Below, piece after piece: positions 1 to 5,865 of a DNA stretch of 14,068 bases. Position 1 is the stretch's first letter. Each line of letters starts with the position of its first letter. The DNA comes from Clostridia bacterium (GTDB lineage Bacteria; Bacillota; Clostridia; Christensenellales; Aristaeellaceae), in NCBI GenBank assembly GCA_900754755.1, contig CAAEEC010000340.1, forward strand, positions 1 to 14,068, given 5' to 3'. The notes under the pieces are model-generated. The model was not told the origin of the DNA and did not search any database. It saw nothing but the letters and a program-made list of their open reading frames with translations. A program made the position numbers and the translations under genes.

Positions 1-156
1 AAGGTTCCCGCCGCAGGCAAACGGCGCGAGGATTTCTCCGCTGCCGCCAGCGCCACTGGTGCGCGTCAGAGCGGTGGAGCAGCTTGCCGCATGAGCGGGC
101 AGGCAAAGGGCAAAGGCGAGGAGCAGAGCGGCCAATGGTGTCAGGCAACGTTTCAT
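1..156 (-). CDS. Secreted protein, N-terminal fragment (runs off left edge)
   Basis: An open frame of 52 codons starts at the ATG complementary to 154-156 and continues off the window without a stop. The first residues are basic (MKRC), then comes a hydrophobic core rich in Leu and Ala (residues 6-19), and AHA near residues 21-23 is a plausible signal peptidase I site. A Cys at 26 follows, but the residues before it (HAAS) are not a good lipobox, so I favour a soluble secreted or wall protein over a lipoprotein. Upstream on the minus strand, AAGGGGG lies about 8 nt from the ATG, which supports this start. The visible mature part is rich in Gly, Ser and Thr. Too little is present to assign a family. 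It is transcribed in the same direction as rpsT but is separated from it by the rpsT terminator, so it probably has its own promoter. Confidence 0.7.
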   Translation of the reverse strand, partial: MKRCLTPLAALLLAFALCLPAHAASCSTALTRTSGAGGSGEILAPFACGGNL

Positions 157-201
157 GGCAAAACCCCCTTGTCCCTGGTCAATAGCGTTTCATGGGTGGT
201 A

Positions 202-239
202 CTTATCTATAATTTTACAGATAAGGGGGGGAATTGCAA
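202..239 (-). promoter_or_regulatory. Candidate promoter with overlapping dyad for the left-edge secreted gene
   Basis: Reading the minus strand, a -35-like TTGCAA (234-239) is separated by 16 bp from a -10-like TAAAAT (212-217), upstream of the gene that starts at 156. A perfect 7-bp inverted repeat, CTTATCT (202-208) and AGATAAG (219-225), is spaced by 10 bp and spans the -10 element. The dyad could be a repressor site. The stretch is AT-rich. No transcript or binding data are available. Confidence 0.45.
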
Positions 240-281
240 TAAAAAATTTGTTAATTCATCAAATATTTAATTTGGGGTCCG

Positions 282-331
282 CAAAAAGCACGCCTCGAAA
301 AAATGCAATCTTGCATCCTTTCGAGGCGTGC
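282..331 (-). terminator. Rho-independent terminator of rpsT
   Basis: A perfect 13-bp stem is formed by 288-300 and 319-331. Inside it lies a second 6-bp stem, ATGCAA (303-308) with TTGCAT (311-316). On the minus strand the hairpin is followed by five T residues (complement of 283-287). It lies about 40 bp past the rpsT stop, which is the expected place for its terminator. Confidence 0.9.
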
Positions 332-371
332 CTCAACATACGGCCTTTCCGGCGAATAAACGAAACCGGAA

Positions 372-629
372 TTATTGGGCCTTCGCCAGACGCTTGGCCA
401 GGCGCGCCTTTTTGCGGTTGGCAGCGTTTTTATGGATAACGCCCTTCGCCGCGGCCTTGTCCACTGCGCCAGAAGTCGCGCTGAGCAACTTCGCGTCGGC
501 AGTGCCGGCGGAAATGGCGGTGTCAAACTTCTTGATGGATGTCCGCATCGCAGATTTGATCATCCGGTTGCGCAGGTTCTTTTTTTCGGTGACCTTTACG
601 CGCTTGATCGCGGATTTGATGTTCGGCAA
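372..629 (-). CDS. rpsT: 30S ribosomal protein S20
   Basis: This 85-residue, strongly basic protein is S20, which binds 16S rRNA in the body of the small ribosomal subunit. The N-terminus PNIKSAIKRVK and the C-terminal segment HKNAANRKKARLAKRL are typical of the family, and the length is normal. The start codon is TTG (complement of 627-629), not ATG: no ATG lies between the ribosome binding site and the conserved second residue. The binding site GGGAGGTG lies 7 nt upstream. E. coli rpsT also starts with UUG, where it takes part in autogenous control. Here the same start suggests similar limitation of expression, but that is inference. The gene has its own promoter and terminator. In many spore formers it lies next to gpr; here a PepSY gene separates the two. 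Confidence 0.97.
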   Translation of the reverse strand: MPNIKSAIKRVKVTEKKNLRNRMIKSAMRTSIKKFDTAISAGTADAKLLSATSGAVDKAAAKGVIHKNAANRKKARLAKRLAKAQ

Positions 630-664
630 GATTGTTCACCTCCCAGCCTGGAATCAACATTCCA

Positions 665-693
665 ATTATAGCACAAACCCGGGGGAAATGCAA
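665..693 (-). promoter_or_regulatory. Sigma-A-type promoter of rpsT
   Basis: On the minus strand TTGCAT (688-693) is followed after exactly 17 bp by TATAAT (665-670), and TGC directly precedes TATAAT, giving an extended -10. It lies about 36 bp upstream of the rpsT TTG start. The -35 hexamer falls within the base-paired region of the adjacent PepSY-gene hairpin. Confidence 0.85.
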
Positions 694-734
694 GCCCCCG
701 GAGGGAAGCTCCGGGGTTAAATGCTTGCAATTTC
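685..734 (-). terminator. Likely terminator hairpin after the PepSY gene
   Basis: An 8-bp GC-rich stem pairs 696-703 with 709-716 across a 5-nt loop. It is extended by 689-695 with 723-729, leaving a 6-nt bulge on one side, and by 685-688 with 731-734. It starts about 20 bp past the PepSY stop. The T tract on the minus strand is poor (TTT only), so termination efficiency is uncertain. Confidence 0.55.
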
Positions 735-753
735 TCAAGGAAGAAGCGGGATT

Positions 754-1545
754 TTAGTCGTCGCGGTCGCGCTCGAAGCTGAGAATTTCGCCGGTGGCGG
801 CGTCGATGGTGTATTCGTATTCATAGCCGCCCGCGCGGAACTCGATTTCGTACTCAATGCCATGGCGCTCCCGGTCGGTTTCGATGCGCTTGGCGCGAAC
901 ATCCGCCTCCGTGAGGCCCGCGTGCTCCAACGCGATGGAGAAGGCTCTGTCTTCGTCCACGCCATTCGTAGAGGCGGGCACGGGAATGGCTTCGTACTGG
1001 ATGGAGAGGATATCGCCAGTATTGGCGTCCACATCGTATTCGTACTTGGCGTTTTCATAGGTGAAATCCAGCTCGTATTTGCGGAAGCCGTCGTCATATT
1101 CCAGCTTTTCCTGCAGGATGGTGACTTCCGCGTCCGCGGGCACGCCAGCGTCGTTGCGGGCGATTTCCCAGGCCTGCGCGTCGGAGATCAGCACTTCGGT
1201 GTTCCCGCTGCCGCGGCGAAGTACTTCGTATTCCCAGCTGCGCACCTGGCCGTCTTCGGGCAGGATCTGGTACTCATACTTGGCGTCGGCCGTGTAGAAT
1301 TCCACTTCGTAGACGTTCACGCCGTCATCGCGCTCGCGATAGGAGCGGATGTTGGTGACCTGCTCGGCGGTCAGCCCGGCGTGGGCGATGGCGATGGATT
1401 CGGCCTGCTGCTCGTTGTCCACGGGGCCATAGGGGATGGTGGGCGTGGCGGTGGGCGCGGTTTCGCCCTGGGCAAACGCGGTGATGGAAAGCGCCGCGCA
1501 CAGCAGGAGGGAGAAAACGAGGAACAATTTGTTTCGTTTGGTCAT
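754..1545 (-). CDS. Secreted protein with three PepSY domains
   Basis: A 263-residue exported protein. Residues 1-25 form a signal peptide (MTKRNK, hydrophobic core, then AFA before Q26). After a short Thr/Pro linker come three PepSY repeats at roughly 43-107, 119-187 and 196-260. Each has an N-terminal helix of the type A-IA--HAGL, a strand such as YEVEF or YEIEF, and an ending like D--TGEILS. PepSY domains are known in peptidase propeptides and in many exported proteins of unknown role, and some inhibit proteases. No peptidase domain is present, so this is a stand-alone PepSY protein. I chose the ATG at 1543-1545 because the signal peptide begins there and AAAGGATGG lies upstream; the open frame runs further back without a binding site. 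It lies between rpsT and gpr, divergent from gpr. The C-terminus is acidic (ERDRDD). Function unknown. Confidence 0.85.
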   Translation of the reverse strand: MTKRNKLFLVFSLLLCAALSITAFAQGETAPTATPTIPYGPVDNEQQAESIAIAHAGLTAEQVTNIRSYRERDDGVNVYEVEFYTADAKYEYQILPEDGQVRSWEYEVLRRGSGNTEVLISDAQAWEIARNDAGVPADAEVTILQEKLEYDDGFRKYELDFTYENAKYEYDVDANTGDILSIQYEAIPVPASTNGVDEDRAFSIALEHAGLTEADVRAKRIETDRERHGIEYEIEFRAGGYEYEYTIDAATGEILSFERDRDD

Positions 1546-1578
1546 GGAATTATACCATCCTTTCAAAAATGTTGTTTT

Positions 1579-1607
1579 ATTACATTCCCCGTGCTTTAGC
1601 ATGCCAA
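1579..1607 (-). promoter_or_regulatory. Sigma-A-type promoter of the PepSY gene
   Basis: On the minus strand TTGGCA (1602-1607) is followed after 17 bp by TGTAAT (1579-1584). Each hexamer matches the vegetative consensus at five of six positions. It lies about 34 bp upstream of the chosen ATG and would give a short leader containing the AAAGGATGG ribosome binding site. Confidence 0.7.
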
Positions 1608-1660
1608 AGGCGAGAAAATTGTAACCGGGTTGGCGTTTGGCAGTTTGCACCGCCAGGGAG

Positions 1661-1692
1661 CGCGCAAGGTTTTGCGCGAAGCGGGCATACTA
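1661..1692 (+). promoter_or_regulatory. Forespore-type (sigma F/G) promoter of gpr
   Basis: GGGCATACTA at 1683-1692 matches the Bacillus sigma-F -10 pattern GGnnAnAHTR and, as CATACTA, the sigma-G pattern CATWHTA. Seventeen bp upstream, GCAAG (1664-1668) is a four-of-five match to the sigma-G -35 GHATR. B. subtilis gpr is transcribed by both sigma factors, so the match fits the gene. A 7-bp dyad, CGCGCAA (1661-1667) and TTGCGCG (1672-1678), overlaps the -35. Confidence 0.65.
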
Positions 1693-1715
1693 GCGAAAAA
1701 AACGGGAGGCATTGT

Positions 1716-2630
1716 ATGCGCCAGATTCGAACAGACCTTGCGATGGAATCGCAACAGGCCGCGGGAAGTATGCCCGGCGTGTGGGTGAAGCAATGGGAGG
1801 CCGAAGGCGTCCACATCACGGAGGTTAGCATCGATAGCGAGCAGGCCGCCGCGCGGTTGAAAAAGCCGGTCGGTAAATATATTACCCTGGAGAGCGCGGG
1901 AGTGAAACAGCGCGATCCCAATTCCCGGATTGCCATGTCCAACCTGCTGGCGGAAGAACTGGGCCGGCTTTTGCCGCCGGGCGAAGCGCCGGTGATGGTG
2001 GTGGGCCTGGGCAACCGCCACGTCACGCCCGATGCGCTCGGCCCGCTGGCGGTGGACAAAACCCTGGTGACGCGGCACCTGTTTCGGGAAATTCCCGGCG
2101 CGGTGAACGAGCGCATGTGCCCGGTTTGCGCGGTTGCGCCCGGCGTGCTGGGCGTGACCGGTCTGGAAACCATGGAGACGATTAAGGGCTTGGTCGATAC
2201 GGTGCGGCCGCGCGTGCTGATCGCTGTGGATAGCCTCGCCGCGCGCGCCGTAAGCCGGCTCGCCTGCACGGTGCAGCTTTCCGATTCGGGCATTCAGCCC
2301 GGCAGCGGGGTGGGCAACCTGCGCCGCGCCATCACGCAAGAGGCGTTGGGCGTGAAGGTGATCGCCATTGGCGTGCCGATGGTGGTGTATGCCGCTACCA
2401 TCGTGCGCGACGCGCTGGAACAGCTCCCGCAGGAAGAAGCCCTGATTGAGGAAAACGCGCTCGATGCCCTGGCGGAAAAGCTGCTGGAAGGCAGCGTGGG
2501 CGAGATGATCGTTACCCCGCGCGAAGTCGATAACCTGGTGGCGGACGCGGCGCAAATTGTGGCCACGGGCATCAACCGCGCGCTGCATCCGGGCCTGTCG
2601 GAGCAGGAGATCCGCGAAATGATGGACTAA
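1716..2630 (+). CDS. gpr: GPR germination endopeptidase (spore protease)
   Basis: A 304-residue aspartic-type protease that degrades small acid-soluble spore proteins when spores germinate; it is made in the forespore (peptidase family A25). The family hallmarks are present: RTDLAME at the N-terminus, VVGLGNRHVTPDALGP with the probable catalytic Asp106, IAVDSLAAR with the second catalytic Asp172, and SDSGIQPGSGVGN at 189-201. The ATG at 1716 is supported by GGGAGG 6 nt upstream. The open frame extends further upstream, but that part lies before the promoter and binding site. The protein begins only four residues before RTDLA, so the roughly 15-residue propeptide removed in Bacillus zymogens is absent or nearly so. 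The stop overlaps the stop of the convergent acidic-tail gene by 4 bp, and no terminator is visible. The gene marks the organism as a spore former. Confidence 0.96.
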   Translation: MRQIRTDLAMESQQAAGSMPGVWVKQWEAEGVHITEVSIDSEQAAARLKKPVGKYITLESAGVKQRDPNSRIAMSNLLAEELGRLLPPGEAPVMVVGLGNRHVTPDALGPLAVDKTLVTRHLFREIPGAVNERMCPVCAVAPGVLGVTGLETMETIKGLVDTVRPRVLIAVDSLAARAVSRLACTVQLSDSGIQPGSGVGNLRRAITQEALGVKVIAIGVPMVVYAATIVRDALEQLPQEEALIEENALDALAEKLLEGSVGEMIVTPREVDNLVADAAQIVATGINRALHPGLSEQEIREMMD

Positions 2631-3427
2631 TCGTCCCAATCGTCGTCATCCCAGTCATCATCGTCATCGTCGTCGTCATCATCGTCGTCGTCATCCCAGT
2701 CATCATCGTCGTCATCGTCATCGTCGTCATCATCCCAGTCGTCATCGTCGTCCCAGCAATCCTCGGAGAACCAGCGGCCGCTTTCCGGCAGGAGGGAGGC
2801 GATATGGGCCGCGTCGTTTTGGTAATCGGCGTCCCACCAGGTGGGATCCAGTACTAGGAAGGCGACAAACCCTTGGGGCAAGCGATAGGACTGAGCCAGT
2901 TCGCGCAATTGCTCTATGGTAAACCCGTCGCGAAAAAGCTGCTTTTCGGCTTCGTTTCCGCTCTTTAGGAAAAGGGAGAAAATTTCCTGAGCCTGAAGGG
3001 CGGAACCGCTTTCCGCGGGATTGAGGGCGATTTCCGCGCGCAGCACATTGGCCAGCGAAACGCAATACGCGTGCGTTACGAGCTCGGCGGGCAGGCTGTG
3101 CGCCTGGGCGAAGGAATCGATCTGTCCGCCCGTTACCTCGCACAGCAGGGGCAGGATGGCGGAAAGCACTTGCAAATTGAGGGCGCTCTCGAAGTCGTCT
3201 TCCAACATATAGCCTTCCATCACCAATTCGAGGAGCGCTTCGTTTTTGCCACCGCCCTGCGCCGACGGGTTTGCCGCGAGCGCTTCGTTCCAGTTTTCCA
3301 CAAAGAAGGCGTCTATGGGAAGGTAAGTGCTGGCAGCGCTTTCCGCGCGCGCCAGGGGGGCGATTCCGATCAAAAGCAGCAGCAGGATTGGCACAAACCG
3401 GCGCGAAACCGCCTGAATGTTCCGCAT
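2627..3427 (-). CDS. Secreted protein with Trp-punctuated poly-Asp tail (paralog 2)
   Basis: A 266-residue protein of unknown function. Residues 1-28 form a signal peptide (hydrophobic core 11-26, cleavage likely after ARA). Residues 35-215 form a mostly helical domain, and 225-266 is an almost pure Asp tail with single Trp residues at 225, 231, 244, 259 and 264. The domain is clearly paralogous to the upstream neighbour: both have a [SD]LP...SLAN-L-AEIA-NP block and an QL---A--YRLP--FV block. The ATG at 3425-3427 is chosen because AAAGGAGGG lies 6 nt upstream; a TTG 18 bases further back would overlap that binding site. It starts 43 bp after its paralog ends, so the two are probably one operon. 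The tail is extremely acidic and could bind calcium, other cations or cationic peptides, but this is inference. Cys96, Cys122 and Cys224 are present. Confidence 0.85.
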   Translation of the reverse strand: MRNIQAVSRRFVPILLLLLIGIAPLARAESAASTYLPIDAFFVENWNEALAANPSAQGGGKNEALLELVMEGYMLEDDFESALNLQVLSAILPLLCEVTGGQIDSFAQAHSLPAELVTHAYCVSLANVLRAEIALNPAESGSALQAQEIFSLFLKSGNEAEKQLFRDGFTIEQLRELAQSYRLPQGFVAFLVLDPTWWDADYQNDAAHIASLLPESGRWFSEDCWDDDDDWDDDDDDDDDDDDWDDDDDDDDDDDDDDWDDDDWDD

Positions 3428-3470
3428 ACACCGCCCTCCTTTCAACGCGTGTCGTAACGGGTGCTAAGTT

Positions 3471-4409
3471 TTAATCATCCCAGTCATCGTCGTCCCAGTC
3501 ATCATCGTCGTCGTCGTCGTCATCCCAATCATCATCGTAGCGGTCATCCCAGTCGTCGTCATCGTCGTCATCCCAATCATCGTCGTAGCGGTCATCGTCG
3601 TAACGATCGTCCCAATCGTCATCGTAGCGATCGTCGTCATAATAGTCGTCGTAATCGTCGTAGCGGTCATCGTCATAATAGTCGTCGTAGTCATCATAGC
3701 GGTCGTCGTCATAATAGTCGTCGTAGTCATCATAGCGGTCGTCGTCGTAATAGTCGTCGTAGTCATCGTAGCGATCGTCCCAGTCATCATCGTAGCGATC
3801 GTCATCCCAATCGTCGTCGTCCCAATCGTCATCGTCCCAATCGTCGTTGAGCACGATGCCTTTCACAAATTCGACGGGCAGGCGGTATTGTGTAGCGATG
3901 GATTCGAGTTGATCCGTGGTAATGGAGCGGCGCGCGGCATCCTGCTGGCTGCCGACGTTTACGCCGTCTATGATGGCATCGTCATCGGTGAGGAAGAGTT
4001 CCAGCAGTGCCTGGATGTTGCGGTATTCTTCCTCGGAAGAGGGATTCATCGCGATTTCCGCTTTCAGCGCGTTCGCCAGGGAGAGGTAGTAGTTGTGCTC
4101 CACGGCCCGCAGCGGTAGGTCATAAGCGGTGGCAAAAGCGTCGATATCCGCCGAGGGAATGGCCGATAGCATCGGCAGGGATTGAGCGAGCATCAGCACG
4201 TTAAACTGATCGTCAAAATTCTCGTTGAGGAACATGCCGTCCATGGCGTGTTGCAAAAGCAGCGTGGATTGCTTTTCCGCCAGGCTGGCTTCGATGGGAG
4301 TTGCCTTGGCGCGTGCCCACAGTTCGGAGACAGGCGTACCGTCCGCCAGGGCAAGGGGTTGCACGAGCAACAGGAGGAGCGATAGAATGATGGCGACGAG
4401 GCGTTTCAT
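3471..4409 (-). CDS. Secreted protein with Asp/Tyr/Arg/Trp repeat tail (paralog 1)
   Basis: A 312-residue protein of unknown function. Residues 1-22 form a signal peptide (LLLLLVQPLALA, then D). Residues 23-187 form a predicted helical domain, homologous by eye to the next gene downstream. Residues 189-312 form a tail made almost only of Asp, Tyr, Arg and Trp. The tail opens with DDW units, continues with four exact 12-residue RYDDYDDYYDDD units (213-260) and ends with mixed WDD and RYDD units. I chose the ATG at 4407-4409: GGAAG lies 6 nt upstream and the signal peptide starts there, while the in-frame extension upstream crosses the promoter. The gene has its own -10 element in the 97-bp gap after the sensor kinase. 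The tail has no catalytic motifs. A secreted polyanion that binds cations or peptides is a reasonable guess, not a finding. Confidence 0.87.
   Translation of the reverse strand: MKRLVAIILSLLLLLVQPLALADGTPVSELWARAKATPIEASLAEKQSTLLLQHAMDGMFLNENFDDQFNVLMLAQSLPMLSAIPSADIDAFATAYDLPLRAVEHNYYLSLANALKAEIAMNPSSEEEYRNIQALLELFLTDDDAIIDGVNVGSQQDAARRSITTDQLESIATQYRLPVEFVKGIVLNDDWDDDDWDDDDWDDDRYDDDWDDRYDDYDDYYDDDRYDDYDDYYDDDRYDDYDDYYDDDRYDDYDDYYDDDRYDDDWDDRYDDDRYDDDWDDDDDDDWDDRYDDDWDDDDDDDDDWDDDDWDD
3474..3845 (-). repeat. Low-complexity GAY-rich repeat coding the acidic tail of paralog 1
   Basis: On the minus strand this stretch is almost wholly GAT/GAC codons interrupted by TGG, TAT/TAC and CGC/CGT. Between 3630 and 3773 it holds four consecutive 36-bp units, each coding RYDDYDDYYDDD (residues 213-260). 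The ends are irregular DDW and RYDD units. Synonymous GAT/GAC differences between units show that they are not fresh identical copies. A second, shorter GAY-rich tract (2630-2755) codes the tail of paralog 2. Confidence 0.9.
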
Positions 4410-4460
4410 GGAGATCTTCCTTTCCTTTTTAATCTTTGCCTTGCTTTGGCCGATGGGTGT

Positions 4461-4489
4461 ATTATAGCGGCCCGCAAGGGGAAAAGGAA
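4461..4489 (-). promoter_or_regulatory. Candidate promoter of the acidic-tail gene pair
   Basis: A perfect TATAAT (minus strand, 4461-4466) lies about 52 bp upstream of the paralog 1 ATG. At a 17-bp spacing the -35 position reads TTCCTT (4484-4489), a weak match. A strong -10 with a weak -35 suits a promoter that needs an activator. Confidence 0.6.
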
Positions 4490-4506
4490 GCATTTGAGGG
4501 ATTTCC

Positions 4507-5865
4507 TCACACATTTCTCACAAAGCTCACGATAAAGCGGCTGCCCTTGCCGGGCTCGCTCTCCACGCGCACGTTGCCGCCATATTTGCGCGCAAGCTGC
4601 GAAACGATGGAAAGCCCCAGACCCGTGCCGCCCTCATCGCGGCTGCGGCCCTTGTCCACGCGATAGAATTGTTCAAAGATGAGGGGCAAGTGAACGGCTT
4701 CTATGCCGATGCCGTTGTCTTCCACGATGAGGCGGTTATTGCCCATTTCAATGCGGATATAACCGCCTTCGCGGCCATAGCGAATGGCGTTGCTGACGAG
4801 ATTATAGAGGATTTCCCAGATATCCCGCTCCACGCAGCGCACCGTGAGTTCCCCTTCGATGGAAAGGGAAATGTTTTTGTTGCGGCACTGGCCGGAGAGC
4901 GCGTCCGCCACCTCCTGCGCCACGGCGCGCACATTCACATCGGCGAGCGGCTCGTTCTGGCCGAGCTCCGCCTGGCCCAGCAGCAGGATGTCGTCGATCA
5001 CCGCGCGCATGCGGCGGGTTTCCTTTAAAATACAGTCCAAGTAAAACGCCTGTTCCTCCGGGGAATCCGCCATGCCTTCGCTGAGCATTTCCGCAAAGCC
5101 CTGGATGGAAGTGAGGGGGCTTTTCAGCTCGTGCGAAGCGTTGGCGGCAAAATCCCGGCGCATGTCCTGCGCCTTGCGCACGCTCGCGAGGTCGCTGTGA
5201 AGCCTGCCAATCAGGTAGCAGATGCTTTGCATGGTGGGGCGCAATTCGGGATAGAAAATTTCGCCGTTCTTCACTTCCTGCAGATGGGTTTCACCGGAAA
5301 GCAGGCCCTGGATTTGCTCTAGTTGCGCGATCATCTGGCGCGAAAAGGAAGCCAGCCCCCGCCGCAGCAGGATCAGCAGCGCGCACAAAAGCACGGCCAT
5401 GCCCAGAGCATAGCCCCACAAAAGGCGCGTAACGTCCGTCAGCGGAAAACTTAGGTGGATGAGCAGGCGATCGGAAAGCAGGCGCGCGGCGTAAATCGTG
5501 GGCACGCCGCCGGACAGGCGGATGGAGGAACTTTCAAGGCCCTGGAGCGCTCCCTGGATTTCGGGGAAGGCCAGCATGTTTTCCATAGCCACCTGCGTGG
5601 CTTCGGCGCTGTCTACCAGCACGATGCCCTGCGGCAACAGGAAAATCACGCGCAGGGGCGGCGCGCTCTGCGCGATTTGCCGCGCGAGATTGGGAAGGTT
5701 TTCCGTAGAACCTTCTGTCCATGCCGAGGCTGTGCTGAGGATGGAAAGCAGGGTTTTCTCGGTGTCGCTGATGGCAAAATATACCATCGTGCCCACGGTG
5801 AACAGCCCCAGCGCCAGCGTGACGGCCACGCCCAGCCAATACAGGCGCAGCAGCTTACGCCTCAT
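4507..5865 (-). CDS. PhoR-type sensor histidine kinase
   Basis: A 452-residue membrane sensor kinase. One membrane segment lies at about 9-31 and a second at 147-168, flanking a ~115-residue extracytoplasmic sensor region that I cannot assign to a family. After a linker comes the dimerisation and phosphoacceptor helix with RDFAANASHELKSPLTSIQGF (His245). The ATPase domain follows, with the N box NLVSNAIRYG (355-364), G1 DNGIGI (383-388), F box IFEQFYRVDKG (396-406) and G2 GGTGLGLSI (412-420). All key residues are intact. I chose the ATG at 5863-5865, whose first codons overlap the last 11 bases of the response regulator gene, so translation is probably coupled. The frame extends upstream inside the regulator gene but codes no kinase-like sequence there. 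The next genes downstream are the acidic-tail secreted proteins, which are possible targets. Signal unknown. Confidence 0.93.
   Translation of the reverse strand: MRRKLLRLYWLGVAVTLALGLFTVGTMVYFAISDTEKTLLSILSTASAWTEGSTENLPNLARQIAQSAPPLRVIFLLPQGIVLVDSAEATQVAMENMLAFPEIQGALQGLESSSIRLSGGVPTIYAARLLSDRLLIHLSFPLTDVTRLLWGYALGMAVLLCALLILLRRGLASFSRQMIAQLEQIQGLLSGETHLQEVKNGEIFYPELRPTMQSICYLIGRLHSDLASVRKAQDMRRDFAANASHELKSPLTSIQGFAEMLSEGMADSPEEQAFYLDCILKETRRMRAVIDDILLLGQAELGQNEPLADVNVRAVAQEVADALSGQCRNKNISLSIEGELTVRCVERDIWEILYNLVSNAIRYGREGGYIRIEMGNNRLIVEDNGIGIEAVHLPLIFEQFYRVDKGRSRDEGGTGLGLSIVSQLARKYGGNVRVESEPGKGSRFIVSFVRNV

Noticed and set aside
1549..1554. TATAAT (minus strand) 3 bp before the PepSY gene start as its -10
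   Set aside because: Transcription would begin inside the coding region. A better promoter with 17-bp spacing lies at 1579-1607.
1569..1715. Upstream in-frame extension of gpr
   Set aside because: It lacks a ribosome binding site, crosses the candidate forespore promoter, and does not resemble GPR N-termini.
3428..3445. TTG start six codons upstream for acidic paralog 2
   Set aside because: That start would lie on top of the AAAGGAGGG binding site, which is correctly placed for the ATG at 3427.
3630..3773. CRISPR-like array from the regular 36-bp repeats
   Set aside because: The 36-bp units are directly adjacent with no unique spacers, and they code an in-frame protein repeat.
3461..3850. 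Plus-strand reading frame coding a His/Arg/Ser-rich basic protein opposite the acidic tail
   Set aside because: It is the mirror of GAY-rich codons on the other strand (CATCGT reads as His-Arg). It has no ribosome binding site, and the minus-strand gene has a signal peptide, a start signal and a paralog.
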